From Tolypocladium sp. Sup5 PDA-1 (Eukaryota; Ascomycota; Sordariomycetes; Hypocreales; Ophiocordycipitaceae): a stretch of DNA of 64,000 nucleotides. Shown here piece by piece: positions 54,490-64,000 of the stretch. Each line of letters opens with the position of its first letter. Position 1 is the stretch's first letter. Both the position numbers and the translations under genes were made by a program. The notes beneath the pieces were generated by a model. It saw nothing but the letters and a program-made list of their open reading frames with translations, did no database searches and was not told the DNA's origin. The DNA is taken from contig JPHH03000016.1 in the NCBI GenBank assembly GCA_000750105.3, positions 496,001-560,000 on the forward strand. Reading direction: 5' to 3'.

Positions 54490-57004
54490 CTACCCATCCA
54501 GCAGCCCCGTCGCCAGCGCCTCCAGATCCTCCAGCGTCTCCGGCTCCTCGTTGACCTCGAAGACCCTGCCCGCCTTCTTGTCCTTGTTCTTCTTCCTCGC
54601 GCTCTTCCCATCGTCGTCGGACGCGTCCTCGAACCACTTCTTGGCGCGCTTCCGCGGCGGCTCCGACTCGTCGTCGTCCGCGGCACCCGCAACCGGCAGC
54701 GACCGCAGCAGCGCCAGCGGATCGTCGTCGTCATCACCCGCGCCGACCAGCCGCGGCGCCTCATCGCCATCCGACGCCTCGCCGCCGTCCCGCTCAAGCG
54801 CCTCCCTGGCCTTGCGCTTCTCACGCTTCTCGCGCTTCTTCTGCCGCGCGAGCTGCTTGTCGTCGAGGTCCGCCTCGCGCACGCGCGCCGACTCGCTCTC
54901 GACGAACTTCTGCCGCTGCTCGTCCGCGGGGCCCTGCTGCTGGAAGTCGGCCTCGTCCTGCAGCTCGTAGAGCTCGTGCGCGTTGCCGTCGTCGTCAAAC
55001 ACCAGCTTCGACGGGTTGCCCTTGAACTTGAGCATCTTCTTCTTGGACTGCAGCGCCTTTTCGCGGCGCTTCGAGTCGATCACGTACGGCTCGTCGCCGC
55101 CCAGGCCGTCGAGCACCTTGACGGCGCCGAGGTTTGCCTTTTTGGACTCATTGTCCAGGTCGTCATCGTTTAACCGCCGCTTGACCGCCAGGAAATCGTC
55201 GTCGCCGCTGTCGTCGCCTTCGTCCCCTGCTTTCTCGCCGTCGAGGACGAGCTTGGAGTAGTGACTTGACAGGACGTCCTGGTTCTGGCGCTCAAACATC
55301 TTGTCGTACTTGGTCCGCACCTCGCCCTTCTTCTTCTTCGGCTTCTCTCCGTCCAGGTCCATCTCCGACTCTGACCCACTCGACATGCCATCGCGCGGCG
55401 CATTCTTAATCTTCTTGATGTCCTGGCCCTTTTGGAACTTGATGTGCGGCGTTCCGGGCAGCCCCATGCCCGCCGCGAAGCCGTCCAGGTCCAGCTTGTT
55501 GAGCTTGAAAATCTCCTTGTCCTTTTGCAGGTGGATCGCTCGCGAATAACTTATAAAGGCCTTTTGTCCCAGGTACTTGAGGTCCGGGTTCTGGAAGCAC
55601 ATGTTTTGTAGGCTGTCCTTGATGCTCTTCTTCTTTTTTTCCTTGACGTGGACCTGTTGAATGGGAATCTTCTTTTGCTCCAGCCTCTTGACCATGCCCG
55701 CCTCCTCACTGGGGTCCAGGAAGAGGACGGCACGGCCGTTGCTTTGGTAGCGAGCTGTCCGGCCCACGCGGTGAATGTATGTGTCCACGTCCTCGGGGCA
55801 GTCGGCCTGGATGACCCAGTCCACGGAAGGGAAGTCGATGCCGCGGGCCACGACGTCCGTGGCAAAGAGGCACGACTGCTTGGCGGCCGTAAATCGAGAG
55901 GTAATCTCCAGTCGCGCAACCTGTTTTTGCCGGCCGTGCAGATGCAGCAGAGGGATACCGGGCTGCAGGTGGCGGAAGCTTTCGTAGACGAAACGGACCT
56001 GCTTGCCGGAGCTCAAGAAGACGATGATCTTGCTCTTCAGGTTCGACTTGATGAAGCCGTACAGGGTGTCGAGTTTGTCGGGGAGAGGAGTCGTAATGTA
56101 GTGTTGTTGCAGGTTCGTCGGGGTCGCAGACGTCGCATCTTCGTGCACGGAAACGTATTCGGGGTCCTTGAGGCTGAGCCGGGCCAGGTCGGAGACCTTT
56201 TTGCTCTGCGTCGCGCTGAACATGAGCGTCTGTCGCGTCTTGGGCAAGTGCTCGACCAGCGCGTCCACGGCAGACTGGAAGCCCATGTCCATGATCCGGT
56301 CGGCCTCGTCGAGCACCAGCACCTGCAGGTTGTCGGCGTCGAAGCCCGCGGTCTGGTCCAGGTGCTGCAGCATGCGGCCGGGGGTGCAGACGAGGATGTT
56401 CATTCGCGACAGCCGCTCCGCCTCCTCCTTGAGGCTCTTGCCGCCAATGACAAGCCCGGCGGAAAAGGCATGGTACCGCCCGATCTTGCGCAAGACTTCA
56501 AAGATCTGGACGGCGAGCTCGCGGGTCGGGGAGATGATGAGCGCGCCGAGGCCGTCGAACTCTGTCCACTGCGCGCGGTACAGCTTCTCCAGCACGGGGA
56601 CCAGAAAGGCCAGCGTCTTTCCGCTGCCCGTCTTGGCCGCGCCGAGAATGTCGCTGTGCTTGAGCCCGAGCGGGATCGCGCGCTGCTGGACGTCGGTCAG
56701 GGTCTGGAAGTGCGACGCCTTGAGGCCGGACGTGGTCGGCTGGGACAGGGGAAGTTCGGCAAAGGTCTTGATCTCGGTCGAATTGGGGTCCTGTATGAAG
56801 AGCGCACGTCGTCGTCAGTAAAGCCAATGCGATGCGATGCGATTGCGGTGGTTTCAATCCCCCACGTACCAGGTCGGCGACGGCAGCCTCGAGCTTCTGC
56901 AGATCCTCCTGGTCTCGCTTCCGCTTTTGCTGGCGAATCTCCGTCTTGCCCTGCTTCTGTGGCTTCTGCGGCTTCTGATGCCGCCCGGGGGTTCGTGTCG
57001 CCAT
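54490..57004 (-). CDS. DBP4: DEAD-box RNA helicase Dbp4 (Hca4/DDX10)
   Basis: Two exons, 57004-56870 and 56790-54490, give 811 residues. Helicase motifs in order: AAKTGSGKT (motif I), PTRELAVQ (Ia), VLDEADR (II), FSATQ (III) and HRVGRTAR (VI). The segment after the core (AFISYSRAIHLQKDKEIF, KLNKLDLDGFAAGMGLPGTP) is characteristic of Dbp4. The C-terminal third is Lys/Asp/Glu-rich and low in complexity. Dbp4 acts in the nucleolus in early 40S ribosome assembly, helping release U14 snoRNA. The first exon encodes a Gln/Lys/Arg-rich leader (KRKRDQEDLQKLEAAV). The gene converges with the SUN-domain gene, leaving about 245 bp. Confidence 0.95.
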
Positions 57005-57850
57005 GCTTGTTTGCGCAGGTGCTGATGTTGAAGCACCAGCAAAATCGACGTTGTGATGTTGGAGTCCAAGAAAAAAATCCAAAGTTTTGTCTGGCGGTGC
57101 CGCTAAGTCGGTGACGTTAAGCACCGACGGCCGATCGGCCCCACTCAGCCCATGGCCTACCCTAGAGCCCGTTCGTGTTTGACGTAAACACCAAACCTCT
57201 ATCTATCTCGTTTCCTTTTAAAGATGACTACTTGGTACATCATATATATGTATTTGTCGTAGAGAGATATTGACTTGATATTCTTGACAGCCATCTGGGT
57301 AAATACTGGTTTAACTGAGGGTTTCCTTCCAAGTCATTTCAACAGCATTACATATAGACTTTCGTTTCACGCCTCCGACCTGGGCGTTCACGTTCGGCAG
57401 CCTCAACGGCCGACGCACGTTTACATTCAGTCAAATAATAATTAACGCTTGAACCAAGTGCAAAACAGTTGGTATCTTAGACTGCTTCAAAGCCGCAACG
57501 TCGGCGGAATATCGCCGCCCGAGGCTGATTCTCCCGTCACTGCCAAGGCATTAATCTGCCGGGGCTGTGCTTCCAGTTTGGCGCCGATTGGCCAACTGTT
57601 GTCTCATCGCTGCCTGTAACGGGTTTCTGGTTGCCCCAAAGCATGCAGCTCGTGTGTTCCCCAGGTCACAGGCCACACAGACAAGGCGGAGGCCACGGGG
57701 TAATGACGACGTACTTCGTATGGAGTACGGACTATTGCTCGCGGTATAATTGTGCTGCCACCTCGTCAGTGATCCGAAAACATAGGGCATCCATCGCATA
57801 CACAAATATCCGAGTCGCTCCCGCTGGCACCGCGTGCCAATACCCGCAAC
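57005..57850. other. Intergenic region
   Basis: About 850 bp containing the dbp4 promoter and that of the next plus-strand gene. Near 57709-57727 there is a TACTTCGTATGGAGTACGG stretch resembling the dispersed TACTCCGTA motif. I see no gene. Confidence 0.4.
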
Positions 57851-58710
57851 ATGAGACATGGTGCACAGTTCTACGAGACGCGGAGCCTGCTCTTCAGCAC
57901 GGCCAAGGCGGCGACATGTATATGGATGTTTGCCATCCTGCTCGACATCGGCATGATGATCGTCTCGATCCTGGCTTACACCGGAGCCCAAAGCGAGGAC
58001 GATAGGGCCGTCATCAGGCGCACCCACATCACGTTCCCGACGGCAGGGAACCACGTCCAGCGCACCGAGATTGCATTGGTATGCTCGCTCTCTACTGTTT
58101 CTCTCTGGGACACGTTCTGACTAAAGGATTGCTCAGGCCTCGCTGGGCGTCATTCTCAACCCCACGTTGGCGACAATCACCATGGTTCGCATGAGCCGCC
58201 TCAAGCGACAGCTGCCGCGTCCGGACGTGAGCGGCATCAAGGGCATCGCATTGTCTCTCCTACTGCCATGGCACATTGCTTGCCTGGCGGCATGGGCTGC
58301 GTGCGTCGCGCTCCAGGCGGCGTACGTTCCCATCTTGGGCACGCGGAAGCTTCCCGAGTGCGTGAGATTCGGCAGCGAGCTGTCGCAGTGTGGCTTCGTG
58401 TCGGCGACTTGGATCATGGCGATGCTGTACTGGTAAGCATGCCTCAATTCCGACGGCGGTGTGGCGTGCCTTGTGTGCTGACCGAAGCAGCGGCCTGCAC
58501 CTTGTTCTGCTCGCGACTGTGCTGGCAATGCTGTACTATGCCGTCCAAGTCGCCAGGACTAGAGATCAGATGATCTCGTCCAGAGGCAAAGCAGAGAAGC
58601 CGCCAACGACGTCCAATGACTCCAATCCTCCTATACCGCCCAGCGCTGTCATAGAAGGTCCGTCCAAGGTGGAGTCTGGTCGCCAGTTGGAAGACTACCC
58701 CGTGGGATGA
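57851..58710 (+). CDS. Small multi-pass membrane protein, function unknown
   Basis: Three exons, 57851-58078, 58137-58432 and 58491-58710, give 247 residues. Four hydrophobic segments are visible: near the N terminus (AATCIWMFAILLDIGMMIVS), at the second exon start (IALASLGVILNPTLATITMV), in mid-protein (LSLLLPWHIACLAAWAACVA) and across the last splice (WIMAMLYCGLHLVLLATVLA). A polar, Pro/Ser-rich tail of about 50 residues follows. The spacing recalls four-helix (tetraspan or MARVEL-like) fungal proteins, but I see no diagnostic motif. Each splice preserves frame and extends a hydrophobic helix, which supports the model. Confidence 0.7.
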
Positions 58711-58865
58711 AGCAGCGGAGAAGCTGGCCGGGTGAATATAGGTATACTAGATAAGTTTTGAAAGCTCTTGAAGAAATAAAAAGACATTAGAACAAATTAT
58801 ATCCCGAACAATAACCGCTGAAAGGTCCCCAACTTGACAAATTGCATTTGCAGCCGCGCACCCAG

Positions 58866-59493
58866 TCATTGCCGTTGACCTTCGTCGCCCTGCCCGTAGT
58901 ACCTCTTGAGCACCCTCGCAGCGTTGCGGTAGTCGGTTTTGGTGGTCCTGAGAACCTCCTCGATGCGCTTCAGACATACCTCGGGGTCTGGCTCTGCCAA
59001 CCCCTTCTCGTTCTGCTTCTTTCCGAAGCGCTCTATCTTCCCGCACCCATCTCGAACCTTGATCAGGCCGACGGCTGCGGATGAGCCTTTCAGGTAGTGG
59101 CCGAGCGAAGCAAGGCTGTTGAGGTCCCTCTGTTGCCTAGTTGGATGAGGCGAGGATCAGTAACTCTACTTTGTACTGGTGCAGAGCGAGCCGCCAAGTA
59201 CACGGTGTCATGGATGGGCGGCACGGATAGAAGCAACTCACAGGGCTTCATCCATGGAGATAAAGGTATCCTCGGCTTGGGAAAAGAAGTCGACGACGAT
59301 GGACAAGCTGAAAACATGGCTGCCGGGAGCGTCCAGTCCGAGGACCTGGTTGAAGGCCGTCATGTCGAGCACATCCTCCAAGTTGAGCTCGGAGCTTCCG
59401 CGCGCAGCCTACAGAGAGCCCATTAGTCCCGTCAACGCAAGGCATATAAGAACATGAAGGCACTCGGCATACTTTATCTCGGGACAACGCCAT
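58866..59493 (-). CDS. YPD1: Histidine phosphotransfer protein Ypd1 (HPt)
   Basis: Three exons, 59493-59473, 59408-59242 and 59136-58866, give 152 residues. The HPt core has FSLSIVVDFFSQAEDTF, then LGHYLKGSSAAVGLIKVRDG, where the His of LGHYLKGSS is the phosphoacceptor, and ends in RVLKRYYGQG. These match fungal Ypd1, which relays phosphate from hybrid histidine kinases to the response regulators Ssk1 and Skn7 in osmotic and oxidative stress signalling. The raw frames hide it because the first exon is only 21 nt and the HPt motif lies just after the second splice. One unusual point: the family's usual Cys/Glu near the second core helix reads CGKIERFG here, still within normal variation. It is usually single copy and essential or nearly so. 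Confidence 0.9.
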
Positions 59494-60549
59494 GGCCACA
59501 GACTCACGGCAGTTGCACGAGGTGATGTGTGACGTGAGATGGGAGCGGGGCCCGCGACGGGATCAACACATGTGGCGTACAACCCCCTGAACCTCTGGTG
59601 CTTACGAAGAACGGGCGCTAACTTGACGTCGCCTGCAATGGTACTGGCGGCAATTGTCTCAGGGGCGTCGGGCGTGACCACAGCGCAACGACATGCGCTC
59701 AGGTTTAAACTTGGCAGTCTCTTGACAGCGAAGGGAGGACAATCACAAACGCGTACCCCGCCCGGTTTGGACGACTTCAGGCATGAACGTCACGTGTCTG
59801 TCCAACATGATGTCGATGTTGGGAGAACATTGAACCCGCATGACGGAGGATCTGCGCATGGAGCACCGAGCTCGGCTAACAGGAGACGTTTCATTCATGA
59901 TTTGTTATCGACGTCGCTCATGCTATGGACATGGAATGGATCGGGTCTATGATCCGTGCCATGTATAACTGCGAGCTGCTACCCGTTGCGACCAAGACGG
60001 AGAGCAAGACTGGAAGATGTGACTTCATGACGAGGTCCGCCTTTCGCATGGCACCATGTAAGCAACCTGCCGTGCCTGTTGTGTGATAAATGGAGACACG
60101 ATGGGCCAAGACTCCAGTCAGAGATTTCTTCGGCGACGGAATTGGCAATTTGAGTTGTGGAATCCACCAACATCAGGCCGGACTGGGTGGCGGTCGCTTG
60201 TTGGTCGAACCAAGGCCAGCTTCCGACGTGGCACCGCTCAAATCGGCTTGCAAGGCCAACAGAACTTCAAGCTGGACGCCATGTTGATTTGACCACCATG
60301 GGCTGGCCGCATATACTTGCATGCCCTGTCAGACCCGAGCCTGACACTTGTCTGAACTTCCTCTGGGCCAGCACACCAAGCTGCCCAACGCTGTCAGCGG
60401 GCACATTCTCCAGCGCCCGACTGTAAACTCAACCCCCAGCGTCCGCCGCATCGAGTTACGCACCACGCTCTGTTACATGCAGGCACTGGCCAGATACTCC
60501 TCAGGTATCTCTGCCCGCTTCTGCGATACATGACGCAGATCAGGGCCAG
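59494..60549. other. Interval with no recognised gene
   Basis: About 1.05 kb. It holds the YPD1 promoter. Open frames here give no recognisable product. The right part may include further decayed polyketide-synthase sequence, but I cannot show it. Confidence 0.4.
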
Positions 60550-62211
60550 CAAACTTGCCCGAAGGGATGATGACGGACCGAATCTTGCGTCGGTCCATTC
60601 ACAGTGCCATCGGAGACATTCAGACTTACCATCCCCTTCTTCAGTCCCGTCAGGCCACATCGAAGAGGGTGTATATAGCAGCGCAGTCTGGTTGACGACG
60701 GCATCGAGCCCCCTCTTCGAATGTCGGGCTGTCGGGCAGCTTGATGCACAGTTTCGACCAAACCTGGCGGGTGGTCGTAAACGATCCGTTCGCGCAGATA
60801 ATGATACGCTCGCTAAGCCTTTTGTTCGAGACCCGCTAGCCGACCGTGGCTTCATATCCAAGCCCATCTCCGATGGTGGGCTTGGCCGTGATGACGCCTA
60901 AGGCTATGAGTTCATCCTATGGTGCCATGAGCAGTGGACATTGGACAGAAGGGGGACGGGTTGAACTCTGACACACCTTGAAGTTTAGTCCCACGGCCTT
61001 GATATCTATCAGCACGTCATTGGGCTTCAGCTCTGGCAATCTAGTTGCTTCCAAAAGAGCGAGACTGTTAGTCCAGGTCGGCGCTGCTCGAGCTTCCGTG
61101 CCGCAGCTTCGACTCCGTCGTGGCTGATCTTGAGCTCTACTGCAACTTTGATGTAGTAATACCTAATGAGCGCCTTACCACCGCTAATCGCCCACTCTGT
61201 TGTCGGACTAAGCTCACTTGCGAGATACGACGTTGGAACTCACTTAAAACCGCCGGTACCACGCGCAAACTCGCCTCATCCAGTGTCTCGAGTTCAAGTG
61301 TGGCTATGCCCAGGTTCAGTTCGGTCCTAAGCACGCGCGTGGGTCCGCCAACCATGGATAATCCGGCTCGGAGCTTTTGATCTGGCACGCACTCGTCAGC
61401 CAGAGAATACCACTCCTAGTGTCTCTGGCTTTGGCTAGAAGTTCCTGCCAAACGACAAAGGTGCTCTCTACGAGCGATCGGAGGAATGGGCCGCATAGGT
61501 CTAGAACTGAGGCAATATCTTGATCGAAGGAGGGCGATCTTGTAGCAGAGCCTTCGAGAAGAAAGTGGTAGATTTTGTAACCGGCGTCCTGGAGGTGTCT
61601 GAAGACATCCAGGATGGCCTCTGTCAAACCATGGCTACCGGAACGCAGCAGTGTGATGCGCTTCGGCCTGGGATCCGGCTCGTCTGGGAGCGCAATTCTG
61701 TTAGTTTCAGATAGCCTTATCGCCATGGTAAAATAGGGTGCTGACACTAGAGAACCCGGCTGAGCGTAACTTGGCGTACCATTGTTTGGCAGTAAGATAC
61801 GGTTCCGGGAATCGGGAATCGGCCATGCCGAGCCACCGGCCTGGTAGGACGCCCATGACTAAGTTGACGTATTCATTTGGTTGCTGGAAGTCTCAGTTCG
61901 CTGGAAAGACTTTAACTAACTAGGGATCTCATATTGATACGCCGGGCGCAAGCTCTCGGAGAAAGAGCCGTCCTTGGGGATGAATTAGTTTGCGTACGGT
62001 GGATCTCGTCTCTTGCAAGCTTGACGTAGCGTAGAGGACCTATTCTTTTGTATAAGTCGCCGTAGTCCAGGTCCACATTCCTTTCTACCGAAGTTGTAAA
62101 GAATAAACTCACATGGCATGCAATCACCCGGTCAAACGTCTCTGGCTGGAAGTCCTTTGTGTCAGACGAGCGGCCGAGGATATTTCTTAGAACTTGTGCG
62201 AAAATCACCAC
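60550..62211 (-). pseudogene. Remnant of a highly reducing polyketide synthase (MT-ER part)
   Basis: Fragments of one protein appear in order on the minus strand but in different frames. The methyltransferase part includes FDRVIACHV (about 62110-62140), a GRLFLRELAPG-like piece near 61960 and VMGVLPGRWLG with PEPYLTAKQWYAKL (about 61770-61880). The linker preceding the enoylreductase spans 61316-61747, then a one-base shift, then VGGPTRVLRTELNLGIATLE (about 61280-61360). Enoylreductase pieces include DVLIDIKAVGLNFK (about 60990-61035) and LCIKLPDSPTF (about 60725-60755). The frame changes several times and in-frame stops occur. No ketosynthase, acyltransferase, ketoreductase or carrier domain is visible. 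It is a decayed gene; the ancestral product is unknown. Limits are approximate. Confidence 0.75.
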
Positions 62212-63607
62212 AGGTCCATAGCATTAACGATGAATAATGTCCTTGAATCCCAGTGCATGGAGGCTTTCTCGTATGAAAGTCTTTTGTCCCGCCGAAAACT
62301 TGATTTTGGTTCAGTAGTAAATAGTAACAGTGATACTTGTGTACGGGCTATTTGTAGGTCTTGAATAGCGGACTTCGCGTTTGCTGGCGACCTTTGAGCT
62401 CTCTACCGAGTACCGAACGATGCTATTCGGATAGCCGACGAAGGCCAAAGCCCATGTCGACAGCGCATACAGCTCACAGACTCTCTCCTATCTTGGTTTT
62501 GATACCGTCGCAGAGCTCCGCGACAGGCGTACACGTTTCAGGAACTTGGACCGTCGGCTGAACACTGCAGGACCGTAAATCACCAGACCTCCGTCGGAAG
62601 AAGCCAAGACGCACTGGAGCTGAGCCAATTGAGAGATATACTTCGGGATCCAAGAAAACATTCTAGCTGCGATGATTGCCATGAGCCAAGAGAAGCGGCA
62701 GCTCAGAGACCGTGCAGTGACGACTGGAGACAAAGTAACGCAAGGCACGATGGACTCGGGGGGGGGGGGGGTTTGGTAGTATCCTCACTAATAGAGCGCA
62801 GATGATTCCTCTCTGGCACTACCAATAAATACGGCAGTAACTGCATGTGGTCCACTGATATATCCTGGCTGCTGTGGTAACCTCCCTCACAGAAGATAAG
62901 CCACCAGAGGATAATATGTGATGTGGTTCGTGCAACCCTCTCAACCAGGAGGCGATTCTTGAGCCTCTACATGTAACAACCTGTCCGTGTGCCCTCCCAC
63001 TTTGATGATTCGAGCACGCCCTCATGTATTCATTCGTGTCGCCGGTAATCGCTGCAAACAGTGTCCGGATACGCTTATGCAGAGCTCGAGTCCAGTGCCC
63101 ACCGGACTTCTCAGCGGATGCCAAACTTCGCATTCGATACTGCGCATCATCGCATCCCCCTAGGTCGAGTCGGGCCGCTGAAGAACAAGATGAGAGGATT
63201 CTTCAGGCTGCTCAAGTCGCCAAGCTGTTAATAGGTTCCTTTAGATGCCCGCCCCCGAGACATGACACCCTCGTTCGTGACACAGGCATCGGGGAATACG
63301 CCCTGTTGTTGAACACGGAAGCGTCTTTACGTAGCAGCGCTCTGGCACGCGCTTTATGGTCCTTGTTGTTCGCTGCGTCAATGTTCTTTAAAGCAACAAC
63401 CGGTTTTAACAAGAGACGTTCCGGCCAGAACTCTCGTCCGCGTACCACATGATGGCATGATCTTGCATGCTAGCATTCTCCGTGCCCGGTCCCATTCTCA
63501 GTTCAAAACAAAACGTCCCTCATTCTTCCTAGTCAGCAGACTCATGGCTTTCTCATTTATGCGATATGTGTTTATGCAGCCCTCAATCTCCTTCAACCAT
63601 TTCCTTA
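62212..63607. other. Interval without a gene, possible further relic sequence
   Basis: It contains an 11-12-base G run near 62759-62771 and weak open frames (62488-62748 and 62819-63133 on the minus strand) that I cannot assign. Sequence immediately upstream of the polyketide-synthase relic may be part of it. Confidence 0.35.
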
Positions 63608-64000
63608 TCAGAACAACGAATATGCGACGAAGCCGACAAGGGCCACTAATGCCACACCCTGCACCGAGAAGAGCCCGCCGTTGTGTGCTGCTGCTGCACT
63701 AGATGCCTCGAGGATCAGGAGGCCAATGGAGTGTTTCGTGTTGCGCCCCATTGCCACCAGGCAGTTGCTAAAGTCGTCAATCGGGTCGGGGTCGGTGCTG
63801 TTGACCTCACACCACTGCCAGCAGTCTTCAATGATGTATACGGGCTTGGGATCGCAGCAGAGGGACATCCACTCATCCGGGGTCGTTTGACTCGTAACAA
63901 CCGCGCATGTGACGTTCGTGTTTATTTGGGCCTCTATGCGTTGTGGGACGCCGGAGGTTGGGCAGCTTGTGTTCATGTGCACGTTGGACATGTTGTTCGT
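63608..64000 (-). CDS. Partial secreted, probably GPI-anchored protein (5' end outside window)
   Basis: The frame is open to the window edge, so the N terminus, with any signal peptide, lies beyond 64000. The visible ~130 residues have six cysteines, including a CC pair and the segments EWMSLCCDP and CWQWCEV, and several potential N-glycosylation sites. They end in a small-residue stretch (SSAAAAHNGG), a short spacer and a hydrophobic tail (VALVALVGFVAYSLF), which is the pattern of a GPI-attachment signal. The product is probably a cell-surface protein. I recognise no named family. Confidence 0.65.
   Translation of the reverse strand, partial: TNNMSNVHMNTSCPTSGVPQRIEAQINTNVTCAVVTSQTTPDEWMSLCCDPKPVYIIEDCWQWCEVNSTDPDPIDDFSNCLVAMGRNTKHSIGLLILEASSAAAAHNGGLFSVQGVALVALVGFVAYSLF

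Noticed and set aside
55648..57114. 488-codon open frame antisense to dbp4
   Set aside because: It is a shadow of the conserved helicase exon; the translation has no recognisable domain.
1..64000. tRNA, rRNA genes and CRISPR arrays
   Set aside because: I saw no convincing cloverleaf with a GTTCRANNC T-loop, no rRNA-like stretch and no regularly spaced repeats. A tRNAscan run would be decisive.

Overview
The window looks like nuclear DNA of a filamentous ascomycete, most likely a Sordariomycete and possibly Hypocreales. Genes are interrupted by short introns (about 47 to 110 nt, mostly GTRNGN donors and YAG acceptors). There are no Shine-Dalgarno sites or operons, and the gene families are fungal (Arc1, Ypd1, Dbp4, SUN-domain protein, siderophore synthesis). 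I cannot name the species. Coding regions were assembled by hand from open frames and splice signals; where exon phases sum to a clean frame I state the exon limits.

Left flank, 0.5-11.4 kb: an Arc1-like tRNA-binding cofactor (-), an LSH/HELLS/Irc5-type SNF2 ATPase (+), and one giant ankyrin-repeat protein of about 1,845 residues (-) that appears as three separate open frames until spliced. About 3.3 kb with no recognisable gene follows. A small accessory stretch at 14.7-18.3 kb encodes a cyanovirin-N-type lectin, a DUF2235 (Tle1-like) hydrolase and a secreted cysteine-rich protein.

Centre, 19.5-45.3 kb: an extracellular siderophore (fusarinine/TAFC-type) gene cluster. It contains an MFS siderophore transporter, the transacylase SidF, a FRE-type ferric reductase, the NRPS SidD (A-T-C-degenerate A-T-C), the enoyl-CoA hydratase SidH and the full-size ABC transporter SitT. 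SidF and SidH both end in the peroxisomal signal SKL, so the acyl side chain is probably made in peroxisomes before SidD assembles the siderophore. A protein of unknown function and an SRPK-like kinase lie inside the cluster. SidA and SidI equivalents are not in the window. A 14-bp element, AATCTAATCAATCA or a close variant, recurs in several non-coding regions of the cluster, often next to GATA-type sequences. It is my best candidate for an undescribed iron-regulatory element.

Right flank, 46-59.5 kb: conserved housekeeping genes, namely a zeta-crystallin-like quinone oxidoreductase, UDP-glucose 4-epimerase (with a GC-AG intron), a SUN-domain nuclear envelope protein, the DEAD-box helicase Dbp4, a small membrane protein and the phosphorelay protein Ypd1. 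From 60.5 to 62.2 kb lies a frameshifted remnant of a highly reducing polyketide synthase. The window ends inside a secreted, probably GPI-anchored, cysteine-containing protein. I saw no tRNA, rRNA or CRISPR array.
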